Shown: positions 17,158 to 26,268 of the stretch, piece by piece
How positions within the stretch are numbered: position 1 is the stretch's first letter
Layout: each line of letters opens with the position of its first letter
Assembly (NCBI RefSeq): GCF_002943105.1
Contig: NZ_PTPZ01000004.1
Coordinates: 1-64,000 of the forward strand
Length of the DNA: 64,000 bases
Origin: Cloacibacterium normanense
Lineage (GTDB): Bacteria; Bacteroidota; Bacteroidia; Flavobacteriales; Weeksellaceae
Reading direction: 5' to 3'
The notes under the pieces: model-generated
Told to the model about the DNA's origin: nothing
Database searches by the model: none
Seen by the model: the letters and a program-made list of their open reading frames with translations, nothing else
Program-made: the position numbers and the translations under genes

Positions 17158-18297
17158 TTAGAATTCAATTTTTAATTCAGGGATTAAACCAGCAGCTTCT
17201 TTGTTTTTTTTATCAACAATTCTAGCATAAATAGCAGTGGTTCGGAGTTCTCTATGTCCTAACCTTTTGGAAACCGTATAAATATCAGCTCCATTCTCTA
17301 ATAATAAAACTGCATTGGTATGTCTTGCGCAGTGAAATGTAATATGTTTAGGGATACCTGCTCTGTTGCACCATCTAACTAATTCTGTATTATATGTCAT
17401 CCCGTATTTTAAACCTACAAAAACTCTTTCTTGTGGATGTTTTCTTTCTCCTAACAATTGTCTTGCCTGTTCAGAAATGTACAAATATTCTACACCATCT
17501 GTTTTCTCTTGTCTGAAATTCACTTTGGTAAATTCGCCCTCGTCTCTAACTTTAGACCAAGTCAAGGTTTGAATATCTGACCACCTTAGCCCAGATAAAG
17601 CTGAAAACAGAAAGGCTTTCTTCAAGTTTTGATATTTACATTCTGCTTTTGCCAAAGATTGTAATTCATTAAACGTGAGATATTCTCTCTGGCTTTCTGC
17701 TTGTTCAAAAGATTTTACTTTTACTGAATAATTTACTGATAGATATCCATCTTCAAAAGCTTTTCTTAAGCAGGCTTTAAATTTATTAAAATAAGAAACT
17801 TTAGAATTTTGAGATAAAGGTAAATTGCTTTTTGTTAGCGCCTTACTATCAAAATATTCCTTTACCTTCTTTACAAAATTTTCATCGATGTCATCAAATG
17901 TTAGACTAGGTGGAACAATTTTCTTTAAATGAGCAAACGCAGATTTCCAATTGCCATAATTATCTGCAGAATAATTAATTTCTCTATCATCTACCATTTC
18001 TGAAAAGAAACTGAGAAAAGATCTCTTTGCTTTTGTAGTGCTTTTCATTTCAAATTTGCCTTGAATGTAATCTGTCTTTCTTATAGCCAAAATATTCTCA
18101 GCAAGTTTTAAATTTTCCTTATTCTCGTTTTTTTCCGTTGTTGATTTAGGATTTTGATGCAAGTAAATTTTTAAATATTCTTGCGTTCTTAAATGCTTTC
18201 TTTTTCCATTAGCATCAATAGTTGAACCTTTGTAATATTCTAAATAGAGACTTATTTTTCCTGTATTAAGAATTTTTTCTTTTAATGTTATTTTCAT
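17158..18297 (-). CDS. Tyrosine recombinase (integrase), intact
   Basis: 379 residues with an N-terminal arm-binding region (about 1-60), a SAM-like core-binding domain (about 90-190) and a complete catalytic domain: Arg in LSGLRWSDIQTL, Lys in RQEKTDG, HCARHTNA with His-x-x-Arg, LGHRELRTT and the nucleophile in AIYARI. All six expected catalytic positions are present. It is the last gene of the island and ends up 200 bp from the 3' end of mnmE, pointing to mnmE as the chromosomal target. Four TTGTACACC-like sites lie just upstream of its start. Confidence 0.92.
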   Translation of the reverse strand: MKITLKEKILNTGKISLYLEYYKGSTIDANGKRKHLRTQEYLKIYLHQNPKSTTEKNENKENLKLAENILAIRKTDYIQGKFEMKSTTKAKRSFLSFFSEMVDDREINYSADNYGNWKSAFAHLKKIVPPSLTFDDIDENFVKKVKEYFDSKALTKSNLPLSQNSKVSYFNKFKACLRKAFEDGYLSVNYSVKVKSFEQAESQREYLTFNELQSLAKAECKYQNLKKAFLFSALSGLRWSDIQTLTWSKVRDEGEFTKVNFRQEKTDGVEYLYISEQARQLLGERKHPQERVFVGLKYGMTYNTELVRWCNRAGIPKHITFHCARHTNAVLLLENGADIYTVSKRLGHRELRTTAIYARIVDKKNKEAAGLIPELKIEF

Positions 18298-18341
18298 TTT
18301 TTAATCTTATGAATTCCTGCTATTAGCTTGTTTATATAAAA

Positions 18342-18402
18342 TTGTACACCTTTTGCTCTTTTGTACACCTTATTTGCTTTGAGGTGTACAAAAGATGTAC
18401 AA
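18342..18402. repeat. Four TTGTACACC-type sites, two direct and two inverted
   Basis: TTGTACACC occurs at 18342-18350 and 18361-18369 (19-bp spacing). Its inverse occurs at 18383-18391 and, with one change, at 18394-18402 (11-bp spacing). They lie between the integrase start and the mnmE 3' end, where attachment-site arm repeats or an integrase-promoter operator would be expected. Confidence 0.7.
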
Positions 18403-18497
18403 ATATATAAATTAAAGTTTAACAAAAGAAAATAAAATTTACATAAAATACTGTAAATCAAATAAAAGAAAGAAAAAGAAACTAAAGAAAAGCATAT

Positions 18498-19883
18498 TTA
18501 TTTCCCGATACAGAACTTAGAAAAAATATTCCCCAATACTTCATCATTGGTAAATTCCCCAGAGATTTCGCCCAGATGTTCCAGAGCATTTCTAAGCTCG
18601 TACGCTAATAATTCAGTAGAAATTTGATGAGTAATGGCTTCTTTTACTTTATAAACTGCGTCAATAGATTTTTGAAGAGATTCGTAGTGTCTTTGGTTGG
18701 TTATGACTACGTTGCTTTCAGATTTTAGGTGTTCTACATAAGTAGAAAGTTCATCTTTTAAATCCTGAAGATGAATATTTTCCTTAGCTGAAATTTGTAA
18801 CAACTCATGTGAAGGAATTTCAGATTGAAGGGTTTTGGCAATAGCTTCTGCTTTTTGCTCGGCCTGTTCTACTTCATCAATTTTAGTAAGACAAATAATG
18901 ATTTTCAAATCTTCTCTTGCCAATTCCTGTAGCATGGCAAGGTCGTCTTTTAAATCGGTAGTTGCAACATCAATCAAATACACCAAAACATCAGCTTGAG
19001 CCACTTTTTCTTTGGCTTTTACCACGCCTATTGCTTCTATGGCATCTTCTGTTTCACGCAAACCAGCGGTATCAATAAGTCGAAAAGCATTTCCTTTGAT
19101 GTGCAACACTTCTTCTATCGTATCACGCGTAGTTCCTGCAATATCAGAAACGATGGCTCTTTCTTCTTTTAAAAGAGCATTGAGTAAAGTAGATTTTCCA
19201 GCATTTGGTTTTCCTATGATGGCTACTGCAACTCCACTTTTAATTGCGTTTCCGTATTGGAAACTGTCAATCAAAGATTTCAGTTTGGTCTCTATTTTTT
19301 GAAGCAACTGTACCAATGCAGTTCTGTCTGCAAATTCTACATCTTCTTCTGCAAAATCTAATTCTAATTCAATAAGTGAAACAAAATTGAGCAAATCATT
19401 TCTCAACACAGAAATCTCCTGAGAAATACCACCTTTAAGCTGTTGAAGTGCCACTTTTCTGGAAGCTTCATTCTCTGAAGCAATAAGGTCGGCAATAGAT
19501 TCGGCTTGACTGAGGTCTATTCTACCGTTCATAAATGCGCGCATGGTAAACTCCCCTGCTTTTGCCATTCTTGCACCATTTTTAATCAAGACTTCTAAAA
19601 TTCTTTTGCCAATATGCAGAGAACCATGGAAAGAAATTTCCACAGAATTTTCGGTAGTGAAAGATTTGGGAGCCAAAAAGATAGAAACCATTACTTCATC
19701 GATGACTTCATCTCCATCTTTAATGAAACCATAATGTACCGTATGAGATTTCTGTTGGGTAAGTGCTTTTCCATCAAAGCATTTTTCACAGATTTCTATG
19801 GCTTGTTCTCCAGAAACTCTAATAATTCCTATCGCTCCAATTCCATTGGCAGTCGCGAGTGCACAAATAGTGTCTTGATTCAT
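18498..19883 (-). CDS. mnmE: tRNA modification GTPase MnmE (TrmE)
   Basis: MnmE works with MnmG to make 5-carboxymethylaminomethyl-type uridines at the tRNA wobble position. The 461-residue protein has the tetrahydrofolate-binding N-terminal domain (about 1-118), a helical domain and an inserted Ras-like G domain with GKPNAGKST, DIAGTTRD, DTAGLRE and the TKID specificity motif. It ends in the conserved FCIGK, whose cysteine is part of the active site. The gene is complete, so the island downstream has not disrupted it. The start at 19883 gives the usual N-terminus MNQDTICALAT. Confidence 0.98.
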   Translation of the reverse strand: MNQDTICALATANGIGAIGIIRVSGEQAIEICEKCFDGKALTQQKSHTVHYGFIKDGDEVIDEVMVSIFLAPKSFTTENSVEISFHGSLHIGKRILEVLIKNGARMAKAGEFTMRAFMNGRIDLSQAESIADLIASENEASRKVALQQLKGGISQEISVLRNDLLNFVSLIELELDFAEEDVEFADRTALVQLLQKIETKLKSLIDSFQYGNAIKSGVAVAIIGKPNAGKSTLLNALLKEERAIVSDIAGTTRDTIEEVLHIKGNAFRLIDTAGLRETEDAIEAIGVVKAKEKVAQADVLVYLIDVATTDLKDDLAMLQELAREDLKIIICLTKIDEVEQAEQKAEAIAKTLQSEIPSHELLQISAKENIHLQDLKDELSTYVEHLKSESNVVITNQRHYESLQKSIDAVYKVKEAITHQISTELLAYELRNALEHLGEISGEFTNDEVLGNIFSKFCIGK

Positions 19884-19887
19884 GCTG

Positions 19888-19918
19888 CAAAGGTAGTAAA
19901 ACTTAAAATGCTTTCAAA
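19888..19918 (-). promoter_or_regulatory. Promoter of mnmE
   Basis: On the minus strand, TTTG (19915-19918) and TACCTTTG (19888-19895) are separated by 19 bp, matching the Bacteroidota consensus. The -7 box ends only 4 bp before the ATG at 19883, so the message would be leaderless or almost so. Confidence 0.65.
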
Positions 19919-19959
19919 AAAAGCCTAAAAAGCTTCTTTATATCTATTAAAAAGACATT

Positions 19960-21069
19960 TTAAATCTTAATATAAATTTTCTTTCGGTCTAGAATATAAC
20001 CTACACTCCAACACAAAAGCATGTACACAAAAGAGAATAAAAACGCTCCAAAATAAGCACCAAAAGGGGTAAATAAGTTCTCATAAATCCAAGTATATGA
20101 AGCTTGTCCTGCAATCGGAATTCTCCACATGAGCGGAACGATGAGCTCGGAAAGCAAATAAATCGCCAAGGTATTTTTGCCAAAGACTTCAAAGAAATAA
20201 ATGCCTTTTTTCTGTTGAAGAAAATCGGTGTAATAAACAATCAAAGCCAAAATGGAAATCGACAAACCGATGGTGAGTAAAACGTAAGAACTCGTCCATA
20301 GTTTTTTGTTTATAGCGAAGCCATAATTCCATAGAAAACCACCTGCAATCAAGATAAATCCTACCAAAAGCAATTGGGCAATACCTTCATAATTTCTGCC
20401 TTTTTCTTGAATAAATTTCCCTGCAAAATAACCTGCAAATACATTTACCAAACCTGGGAAAGTGCTCAAAAATCCTTCTGGATCAAAGGCAAAACCTTCG
20501 CCATGATAGAGATGACTTTCGCCAAACAGTTGCAAATCCAAGTCCAGAACAGGATTGTGTTGCATGTCGTAAGGTCCATATCCTATAAAAATAAACCAAT
20601 ACGCCAATAAAATAAATGCACTGAGATACAAAGAAAACTTTGGTTTGAAATAATACAAGACCAAAGAAGCCATACCATAACAAAGCGCAATTCTCTGCAA
20701 TACCCCTAGAAATCGAGTCTCTACAAAAGGGAAACTTTTGATGTTAAAATCTGCATCTACATTGTAAAACGGAAACCAATACATGAGATAACCTAACAGA
20801 AATATAATAAATGTTCTTTTGAAAATCTTCGTCAAGACTTGCGGTTGAGACATCTTTTTCCATTTATCCATTACAAAACTCATAGAGTTTCCTACGGCAA
20901 AAAGAAAGGCAGGGAAAACCAAATCTGTAGGCGTAAAACCATTCCACTGCGCATGAAGCAATGGCGCAAAAGTAGTTCCCCAGTTCCCTGAAGTATTCAC
21001 GATAATCATAAAACACACCGTCATCCCACGGAAGACATCTAAGGCTAAAGAACGATTACTCAACTGCAT
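19960..21069 (-). CDS. HGSNAT-like (NagX/DUF5009) membrane acyltransferase
   Basis: Multi-pass membrane protein of about 369 residues from the internal ATG at 21069 (MQLSNRSLALDVFRG), which fits the family better than the frame start at 21105. Marker motifs are LALDVFRGMTV and TPTDLVFPAFLFAVG, characteristic of heparan-alpha-glucosaminide N-acetyltransferase-related proteins. About ten hydrophobic segments follow. In animals HGSNAT N-acetylates the terminal glucosamine that alpha-N-acetylglucosaminidase then removes. Here the gene directly follows a GH89 alpha-N-acetylglucosaminidase on the same strand, suggesting the same two-step logic in the periplasm. The exact substrate is unknown. Confidence 0.85.
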   Translation of the reverse strand: MQLSNRSLALDVFRGMTVCFMIIVNTSGNWGTTFAPLLHAQWNGFTPTDLVFPAFLFAVGNSMSFVMDKWKKMSQPQVLTKIFKRTFIIFLLGYLMYWFPFYNVDADFNIKSFPFVETRFLGVLQRIALCYGMASLVLYYFKPKFSLYLSAFILLAYWFIFIGYGPYDMQHNPVLDLDLQLFGESHLYHGEGFAFDPEGFLSTFPGLVNVFAGYFAGKFIQEKGRNYEGIAQLLLVGFILIAGGFLWNYGFAINKKLWTSSYVLLTIGLSISILALIVYYTDFLQQKKGIYFFEVFGKNTLAIYLLSELIVPLMWRIPIAGQASYTWIYENLFTPFGAYFGAFLFSFVYMLLCWSVGYILDRKKIYIKI

Positions 21070-21185
21070 AATTTTTAATCTTTTATGAATTTTATTTATA
21101 AACAAAATGAAAAGTGATAAGTTATAAGTTATGAATGATGAGTTTTTTACATTACCACAACTCCATCACTCTCCCATTCTCCCCC

Positions 21186-21217
21186 TCTACAACTCTACAA
21201 CTCTACAACTCTACAAT
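21186..21217. repeat. Four tandem copies of an 8-bp unit
   Basis: TCTACAAC is repeated four times (last copy with one change), overlapping the stop codon of the GH89 gene. It is a slippage-prone simple repeat between two probably co-transcribed genes. Confidence 0.8.
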
Positions 21218-23397
21218 TTCAAAACGCTCTCTCCATATTTCCCCCACAATCTCTTAGAAATCTCCAGCGTATTTCCTTTTGGTGTGGATAGATAAGTATT
21301 TTGTGCTTCCGACCAATCCCATGAAAACTGATTCACTCTTTCTAAAATCAATTGCTCATCTGCATTTCTGCCCTGTTCTACAGCAAGAATTGCCTCGTCT
21401 ATAAAGATTTTCCAGCGACCGCCATAATAATCTTTCATGAGTCCAGCGATGGAACGATTGGCATAATCATTAAGATCTCTACCTTTTTCTCCCCAAACGC
21501 TGATGATTTTACGGGCATCTCTTTCATAGTAGGCTTTTTCTTGTTCTATATCGGTCATGGCTCTTGCATCGGAAATCCATTTGCCAACCAAATAATTAGG
21601 ATTAGAAGCGAGAAGTTCATCAATATCATCAATAATTTGAACCATTTCGGCTCCTGTTTTTTTCATTTTAGAGACGTCTTGTTGGCGATAAGCTTGTGTA
21701 AATTGGTCTCTAACTTGATAAAAGTAATTTCCCAACACCTGTTTTCCAACTGCAGTCAAATCGTCTCTGTATTCATCAGTATTGGCTTCTGTGGCAATCA
21801 AATGCTTCCATGCGGTAGCAAGATCACGGTTATCGTAGGCAATCTCTGGATTTACCGTCCAGTTGTATGATTTTTCAAAGACAGGTTTAGAGTGCGTTAA
21901 ATCACCTTTTCCCACATCAGAATTTTGGACATATACTTTCTCCGAAAGGATTTCCCAAGCTTTTTCAGCATCGGGATTTTCTTTGCCTACTATGCTTTTG
22001 GCATAGGTTTTTACAAAATCTTTCATGCGATGACCTTTTTTCCAAACTTTATCCAAGATAAATTCATACATCACGGGATTATCTCCGAATCCTTCCAGCG
22101 TAGCCCCTATTCCCCAGAGGTTTTTGCCTCCATTCTGCAATACATGTTCTATTTTTTCATCTGCATCTTTTAGATTTCCATGCAAAGTGGTATTTCCCCC
22201 GAAATTTCCTAGATAAGACCAAATGTAAGGCTGACCGAAAAAAGAATCGGTGCGTTTCCAAACTTCGGTATGGTCACAGAAATAATCCAGCATCATCAAT
22301 TGATCTTGTGGTACGGCTTGCAAATAAGCTTTAATGCGTTCATTCGTCCATTTATTTTGCATGTAATAGAAAATCCAACCCATCTGCAACCATTTCGCTT
22401 TCGGGTCTACATGTGTGAGAGATTCATAAATATGTTGAGAAACTTTCGCCAAATATTCAGGTTCCCAACTTGGAGGGGTAACTTCATTAAAAGGGTCTAT
22501 TCCGTAAATATGGTCGGTGCCAAATTCCTTGGTTTGTTCTTTCAAAAAGGCTTCTTGAATTTGTAGAAATAAAGGGTCAAAAGAATCTAAAAAGTAACTC
22601 TGGTATTCTTCACTGAAGTTTCCCCATTCTCCAAGGGAAGTGATTTTGGCATGAGGATATTTTTTTAAAAATGCTTTAGGAACATGTCCCGCAAAAGCAG
22701 GCAATACAGGTTTCATGTTAAAAGCTCTCGCTCTTGCTAAAATTTTCTTTTGCAGTTCGGCTTGACCATCAATCCAAGACATCGGAAGAGGACCTTCCCA
22801 ATGGTCGATATTCGCCATTCTGTGCCAAGGTAAATAAGCAGGCCCAGTAAAGAAACCTCTAATTTCTTCATCGCTTAAGCCAAATTGTTTCCACACGTTG
22901 AGCCAAATTTTTTCTTGCCCCGTAATCGCCAAAGGAAGATTCACGCCATTCAGCGCCATCCAATCGATAAAACGCTCCCAATCGTGCCATTTCCACCAAG
23001 GCATGGTATACCCGAAAGTACAATAATTCAAGAAAAAACGATGCGGAACTCTTGCCTCGTTTCGTATTTGTCCTTTAAAAACAGGCATTTTTGCTGGAAC
23101 TTTCACCACATTATCTGCATACCAAGACACGGAAACATGACCATACGTTCTGAGGTATTCATTAAAACCTACCGCCATTGCATTGGCATTATTGGCAGAA
23201 ATATGCAGTTTCCCTTTCTTGAATTCCAGCTCGTAATAATCTGGGGAAGTCTTACTTTTTTCTTGATGAAAGACGATTTTTTCGGCATAAGCAGGAGCAA
23301 TTCTCTGCACCAAACCTTTAGCCGCAGCAACATCAGAAGATTGAGCCAGTACAAACAGAGAGAAAAACGTAAAGAATAGTGCGTTCAGTTTTGCCAT
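21211..23397 (-). CDS. Alpha-N-acetylglucosaminidase, GH89 (NAGLU-like)
   Basis: 728 residues with a signal peptide (about 1-19, LFVLAQ) followed by the three NAGLU domains. Recognisable blocks include HRFFLNYCTFGYTMPWWKW, DWMALNGVNLPLAITGQE and FAGHVPKAF. The two catalytic glutamates of the family are present in GIDPFNEVTPPS and in GATLEGFGDNPVMYE. The enzyme hydrolyses terminal alpha-linked N-acetylglucosamine from glycans such as heparan sulfate or mucin-type sugars, probably in the periplasm. It is upstream of the HGSNAT-like acyltransferase gene, about 140 bp apart. Length matches bacterial GH89 proteins. Confidence 0.95.
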   Translation of the reverse strand: MAKLNALFFTFFSLFVLAQSSDVAAAKGLVQRIAPAYAEKIVFHQEKSKTSPDYYELEFKKGKLHISANNANAMAVGFNEYLRTYGHVSVSWYADNVVKVPAKMPVFKGQIRNEARVPHRFFLNYCTFGYTMPWWKWHDWERFIDWMALNGVNLPLAITGQEKIWLNVWKQFGLSDEEIRGFFTGPAYLPWHRMANIDHWEGPLPMSWIDGQAELQKKILARARAFNMKPVLPAFAGHVPKAFLKKYPHAKITSLGEWGNFSEEYQSYFLDSFDPLFLQIQEAFLKEQTKEFGTDHIYGIDPFNEVTPPSWEPEYLAKVSQHIYESLTHVDPKAKWLQMGWIFYYMQNKWTNERIKAYLQAVPQDQLMMLDYFCDHTEVWKRTDSFFGQPYIWSYLGNFGGNTTLHGNLKDADEKIEHVLQNGGKNLWGIGATLEGFGDNPVMYEFILDKVWKKGHRMKDFVKTYAKSIVGKENPDAEKAWEILSEKVYVQNSDVGKGDLTHSKPVFEKSYNWTVNPEIAYDNRDLATAWKHLIATEANTDEYRDDLTAVGKQVLGNYFYQVRDQFTQAYRQQDVSKMKKTGAEMVQIIDDIDELLASNPNYLVGKWISDARAMTDIEQEKAYYERDARKIISVWGEKGRDLNDYANRSIAGLMKDYYGGRWKIFIDEAILAVEQGRNADEQLILERVNQFSWDWSEAQNTYLSTPKGNTLEISKRLWGKYGESVLKL

Positions 23398-23550
23398 AGT
23401 CTACAATTAGGAGGATAAAGATAAAAAATTATTGTCTCAAAAAGATAATTTATAAAAGAAGATTTTTATCATCCCGATTTCAACCACTTACTACACTTTT
23501 CTGATGCTACATGAAATGCTTTAAATGCTTAACATTGAAAAAGCAAATGA

Positions 23551-24459
23551 CTATTGAGCATGTTCTAGATATTGCCTTTTAATGTTTTGTTGTTTCAGAA
23601 TTTCTGGTAAGAACGGTTGTATTTCGTGGTTGATTTGATCTTCGGTATAATCATTGGCATGAGGAGATTTTAAAAGCTGTAACCAAGGTTTTTTCTTAAA
23701 TTCTGGGGTTCCAAAAATAATAACAGGTGTACCTTTAGCCAAAGCTACAGTCCCTTTTTTGTTCAGAATCCATTCATCTGCCCAATTGTACATAAAGTAG
23801 GCATCTTCTTCCAACAAACGAACACAAGAGTGTGAAGCATGATGTCCCGGCAAATCATACTGATGCCAACCAATCCCTAAATAATTATACAGATTAAAGT
23901 TCCATCTTAGTTTCCAATCAGAATTCACGGTACTGATGGCGACTTCCTTTTTCCAATTGGTAAAGGTGAGCCCCATTTTGGTAGGCGTTGCTTTTTTACC
24001 CATACTGGTAGGTCCCCAATTGATGAGATTCCCGTTTTCATACAAGGCATAGGCATGAATGGCATAACTGAACATCGCCAACTTCTGAATGTTTCTAGCC
24101 GCAGAAACGTTTTTAGGAAACGGACTGTACACTGTAAAATCTTTTTCTATTACGTCTGGAACCACTAAGGTATCGGCTCTCCATTTGTTTTTATAATCCA
24201 ATCGATTGATGGCTAAAATAGCATGCAGTTCTTCTTGAGAATACTTTTTCTCTAAAGTTTTAAAGTCTTTATTTTTATTTTTAACCACAAAAGCATGATA
24301 CTTTATTTCTTTTTTCACCACCGTATCTTTTTGGACGGTATCTGCTTTCCGTTGCTGCTGAATCGTATCATAATGCACCTCCTCTGCTCCAGCGCTTTTA
24401 TTGCACTGAAACACCAAGAATAAACCGATGAGAAAGATATAGTTTCTAAAACAATTCAT
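23551..24459 (-). CDS. L,D-transpeptidase (YkuD) lipoprotein
   Basis: 302 residues. A short hydrophobic N-terminus leads to a lipobox-like FLVFQC, so it is probably a lipoprotein. The YkuD catalytic domain lies at about 120-250 and contains HHASHSCVRLLEEDA, with the His and nucleophilic Cys of the HxxxSCxR signature. These enzymes make 3-3 peptidoglycan crosslinks or attach proteins to the wall. The linker before the domain is rich in K, T and V. It is a single gene; the terminator at 24,566 belongs to the neighbouring island. Confidence 0.9.
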   Translation of the reverse strand: MNCFRNYIFLIGLFLVFQCNKSAGAEEVHYDTIQQQRKADTVQKDTVVKKEIKYHAFVVKNKNKDFKTLEKKYSQEELHAILAINRLDYKNKWRADTLVVPDVIEKDFTVYSPFPKNVSAARNIQKLAMFSYAIHAYALYENGNLINWGPTSMGKKATPTKMGLTFTNWKKEVAISTVNSDWKLRWNFNLYNYLGIGWHQYDLPGHHASHSCVRLLEEDAYFMYNWADEWILNKKGTVALAKGTPVIIFGTPEFKKKPWLQLLKSPHANDYTEDQINHEIQPFLPEILKQQNIKRQYLEHAQ

Positions 24460-24565
24460 ATCATTAAGGAATTAAGTCCTATTTACCTTTGTTTTTATTG
24501 AATACCCTAAATTTACGAAAGAAATGGCAGATTTTCAATATTTTGTGGAAGAAATATAACGAATG

Positions 24566-24597
24566 AAAAAGCACGGAGTGTAGTTCCGTGCTTTTTT
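24566..24597. terminator. Bidirectional terminator at the edge of the second island
   Basis: GCACGGA stem pairs with TCCGTGC around a 7-base loop, with A and T runs on both sides. It closes the Mrr-type gene on the minus strand. Confidence 0.85.
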
Positions 24598-24653
24598 ATA
24601 TTATTATCAAGGTCAGAGACTTTGTGAAGCAAATTAATTGAAAAATTTATTTT

Positions 24654-25553
24654 TTAATCATTACTACCCAAAAAATAAATGGGATGCAATGGTAATAAAT
24701 TCTTTTGCTCATCATCCATTTTTATATAATATTCTTGCCAAAGGGATGTAAATCTATTAAAATCTATTAACTCAATGTGCTCTCTAGATTCCCTGGCTTC
24801 TTTTATAGCAGGTTTAGAAAAATTACCAGAAGTAACAAAGATTCCAACATCAGTGTTACGTTTTAATGTTCCGGCTAACTTTTGAACTTCATCTGAAGAA
24901 ACAGAATCATTTGGTCGATGCTTTACTTGTACTATTATACGAGGTTGTCTGGTTCCTAATGGATCTGTGTATGCTATAATATCTATTCCTCCGTCAGGAC
25001 CACGTTGGGCTATTTCAGAAATATAATAACCCATTGCTCTTAAAAGTGCCGCTACTAAATCTTGAAACTCATATGCATTTTTACTAATAATATAATTTCT
25101 AATTCCATTAAAAGCCTCATCTTCATATTGGCTAATAATTGATTTCTGTACTTGACTACTGTCTTCTTCATTAAAATCCTCTATATCAGCTTCAACTGTT
25201 TCTTTTTTTCGTTTACCTTCCCATTCTCTATATAATTTTGTTGCAGTAGTAAGTAATTTTTCTGGACCTAATTTTATAGCTTTTTCGCCTTCTTCTGTTA
25301 AAATCCAGATTCCTTTATTTTTTCTTAGAAAACCTGCCTTCATGCAATCAATAGTATAAAAATGCATGATAGATTCCCATCGTATATAACCCGTTTTTTC
25401 ATAACGATGACTTTCATACTCATCAAAAACAGTAGTTTCTCTAATTTTATCTACTACATCTTTACCTCGCATTTCACCACCTGCTTCTTTTAGTATTTTG
25501 AAAGCTGCATAAATTGTTTTTTCTGCTATTTGTTGAGATTTTGATTTGGACAT
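24654..25553 (-). CDS. mrr: Mrr-type restriction endonuclease
   Basis: 299 residues: an N-terminal winged-helix Mrr_N domain (about 1-95, with YEKTGYIRWESIMHFYTIDCMK), a charged acidic linker (about 115-145) and a C-terminal Mrr catalytic domain of the PD-(D/E)xK fold. The active site is visible as GPDGGIDIIAY (Asp) followed by IIVQVKHR (Q-x-K). Mrr enzymes cut methylated DNA and are type IV restriction systems. It sits beside a methyltransferase remnant and a DpnI cassette, giving two modification-dependent nucleases in a row. Confidence 0.92.
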   Translation of the reverse strand: MSKSKSQQIAEKTIYAAFKILKEAGGEMRGKDVVDKIRETTVFDEYESHRYEKTGYIRWESIMHFYTIDCMKAGFLRKNKGIWILTEEGEKAIKLGPEKLLTTATKLYREWEGKRKKETVEADIEDFNEEDSSQVQKSIISQYEDEAFNGIRNYIISKNAYEFQDLVAALLRAMGYYISEIAQRGPDGGIDIIAYTDPLGTRQPRIIVQVKHRPNDSVSSDEVQKLAGTLKRNTDVGIFVTSGNFSKPAIKEARESREHIELIDFNRFTSLWQEYYIKMDDEQKNLLPLHPIYFLGSND

Positions 25554-25623
25554 TTTTATTTATATAGTTTTTAGTTATTATTTTTATTTATTATACCGTC
25601 AGAGTTTTTTTATGTACAGGAAA

Positions 25624-26262
25624 TTACTTGTATACAAAAACTTCATCTAATAAAATAGGTTTATAGTCTGCTGACTTTATTTGATTTTCTTTGCAATATT
25701 GTTTAATAAGTTTTTTAAGATCAATATCTAAATTAACGTTATTATTTTCTACAAACTGTTCTTTTAATTGCACCTCAAAGTAATATTCCGTTTTTGAGTT
25801 TTCTTTACCTTCTATTTTAGATTTATGCTTAATTTTTATACTTTCAATTTCTGCACAATAACTTGTAAGATAAAAAGGTTTAGTTCTTCCTCCTGAATAG
25901 ATGATGAGCTTTCTAGCATTATTTATTTCGTAAGGGAAATCTATAAAATTTCCTTGTTTATCTGTTGCATGAAAATAAAAAGTATTTGTCTTTTTGAGTT
26001 TACTTAAATCTTTGCTTCTTACGTATCCTAAAGATACTTTTTCTTTTGGTTGAGGCTCTGCTGATAAATATTCTTTTAATTGGTTTTTAGTCTCAAATCC
26101 GCTTATCTTTTTTCTGTAATTTTCTGCAACTTGTGAATCTAGAATTTCCAATTTTCTATTTTTACTGATTTCTAGGAACTCTTTTTCTAAATCTATTCCT
26201 AAATATCTTCTATTGGCTAAATTGGCAGCAATGCCAGTAGTTGAACTTCCTGCAAATGGATT
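25624..26262 (-). pseudogene. 3' remnant of a beta-class DNA methyltransferase
   Basis: The frame begins abruptly after in-frame TAA and TGA codons with NPFAGSSTTGIAANLANRRYL, which is motif I (DPFAGSGTT) and its following helix from an N4-cytosine or N6-adenine methyltransferase whose catalytic part precedes motif I. About 210 residues follow, including a C-terminal domain unlike common methylases. The catalytic DPPY-type motif and target-recognition part are absent, so the enzyme cannot be active. The 5' part has evidently been deleted or replaced; the dpnD-dpnC genes now occupy that place. The only start-like codon in the remnant is an internal TTG at 26151. Confidence 0.82.
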
Positions 26263-26268
26263 TAATTA

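Noticed and set aside
18300-18497. tRNA gene as integration target next to the integrase
   Set aside because: No cloverleaf or TPsiC-like sequence could be seen; the 3' end of mnmE is the nearest candidate target.
19614-19928. Plus-strand frame opposite mnmE
   Set aside because: Shadow of the conserved mnmE coding sequence on the other strand.
20001-20240. Minus-strand overlapping frame inside the HGSNAT-like gene
   Set aside because: Overlaps the conserved membrane protein in another frame and has no homology that I recognise.
22885-23379. Plus-strand frame of 164 codons opposite the GH89 gene
   Set aside because: Antisense shadow of a well-supported enzyme with all family motifs.
26151-26151. 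Start of an independent 175-residue gene at 26151
   Set aside because: The codon is a TTG inside the methyltransferase remnant; homologous sequence continues upstream to motif I, so it is not a real start.
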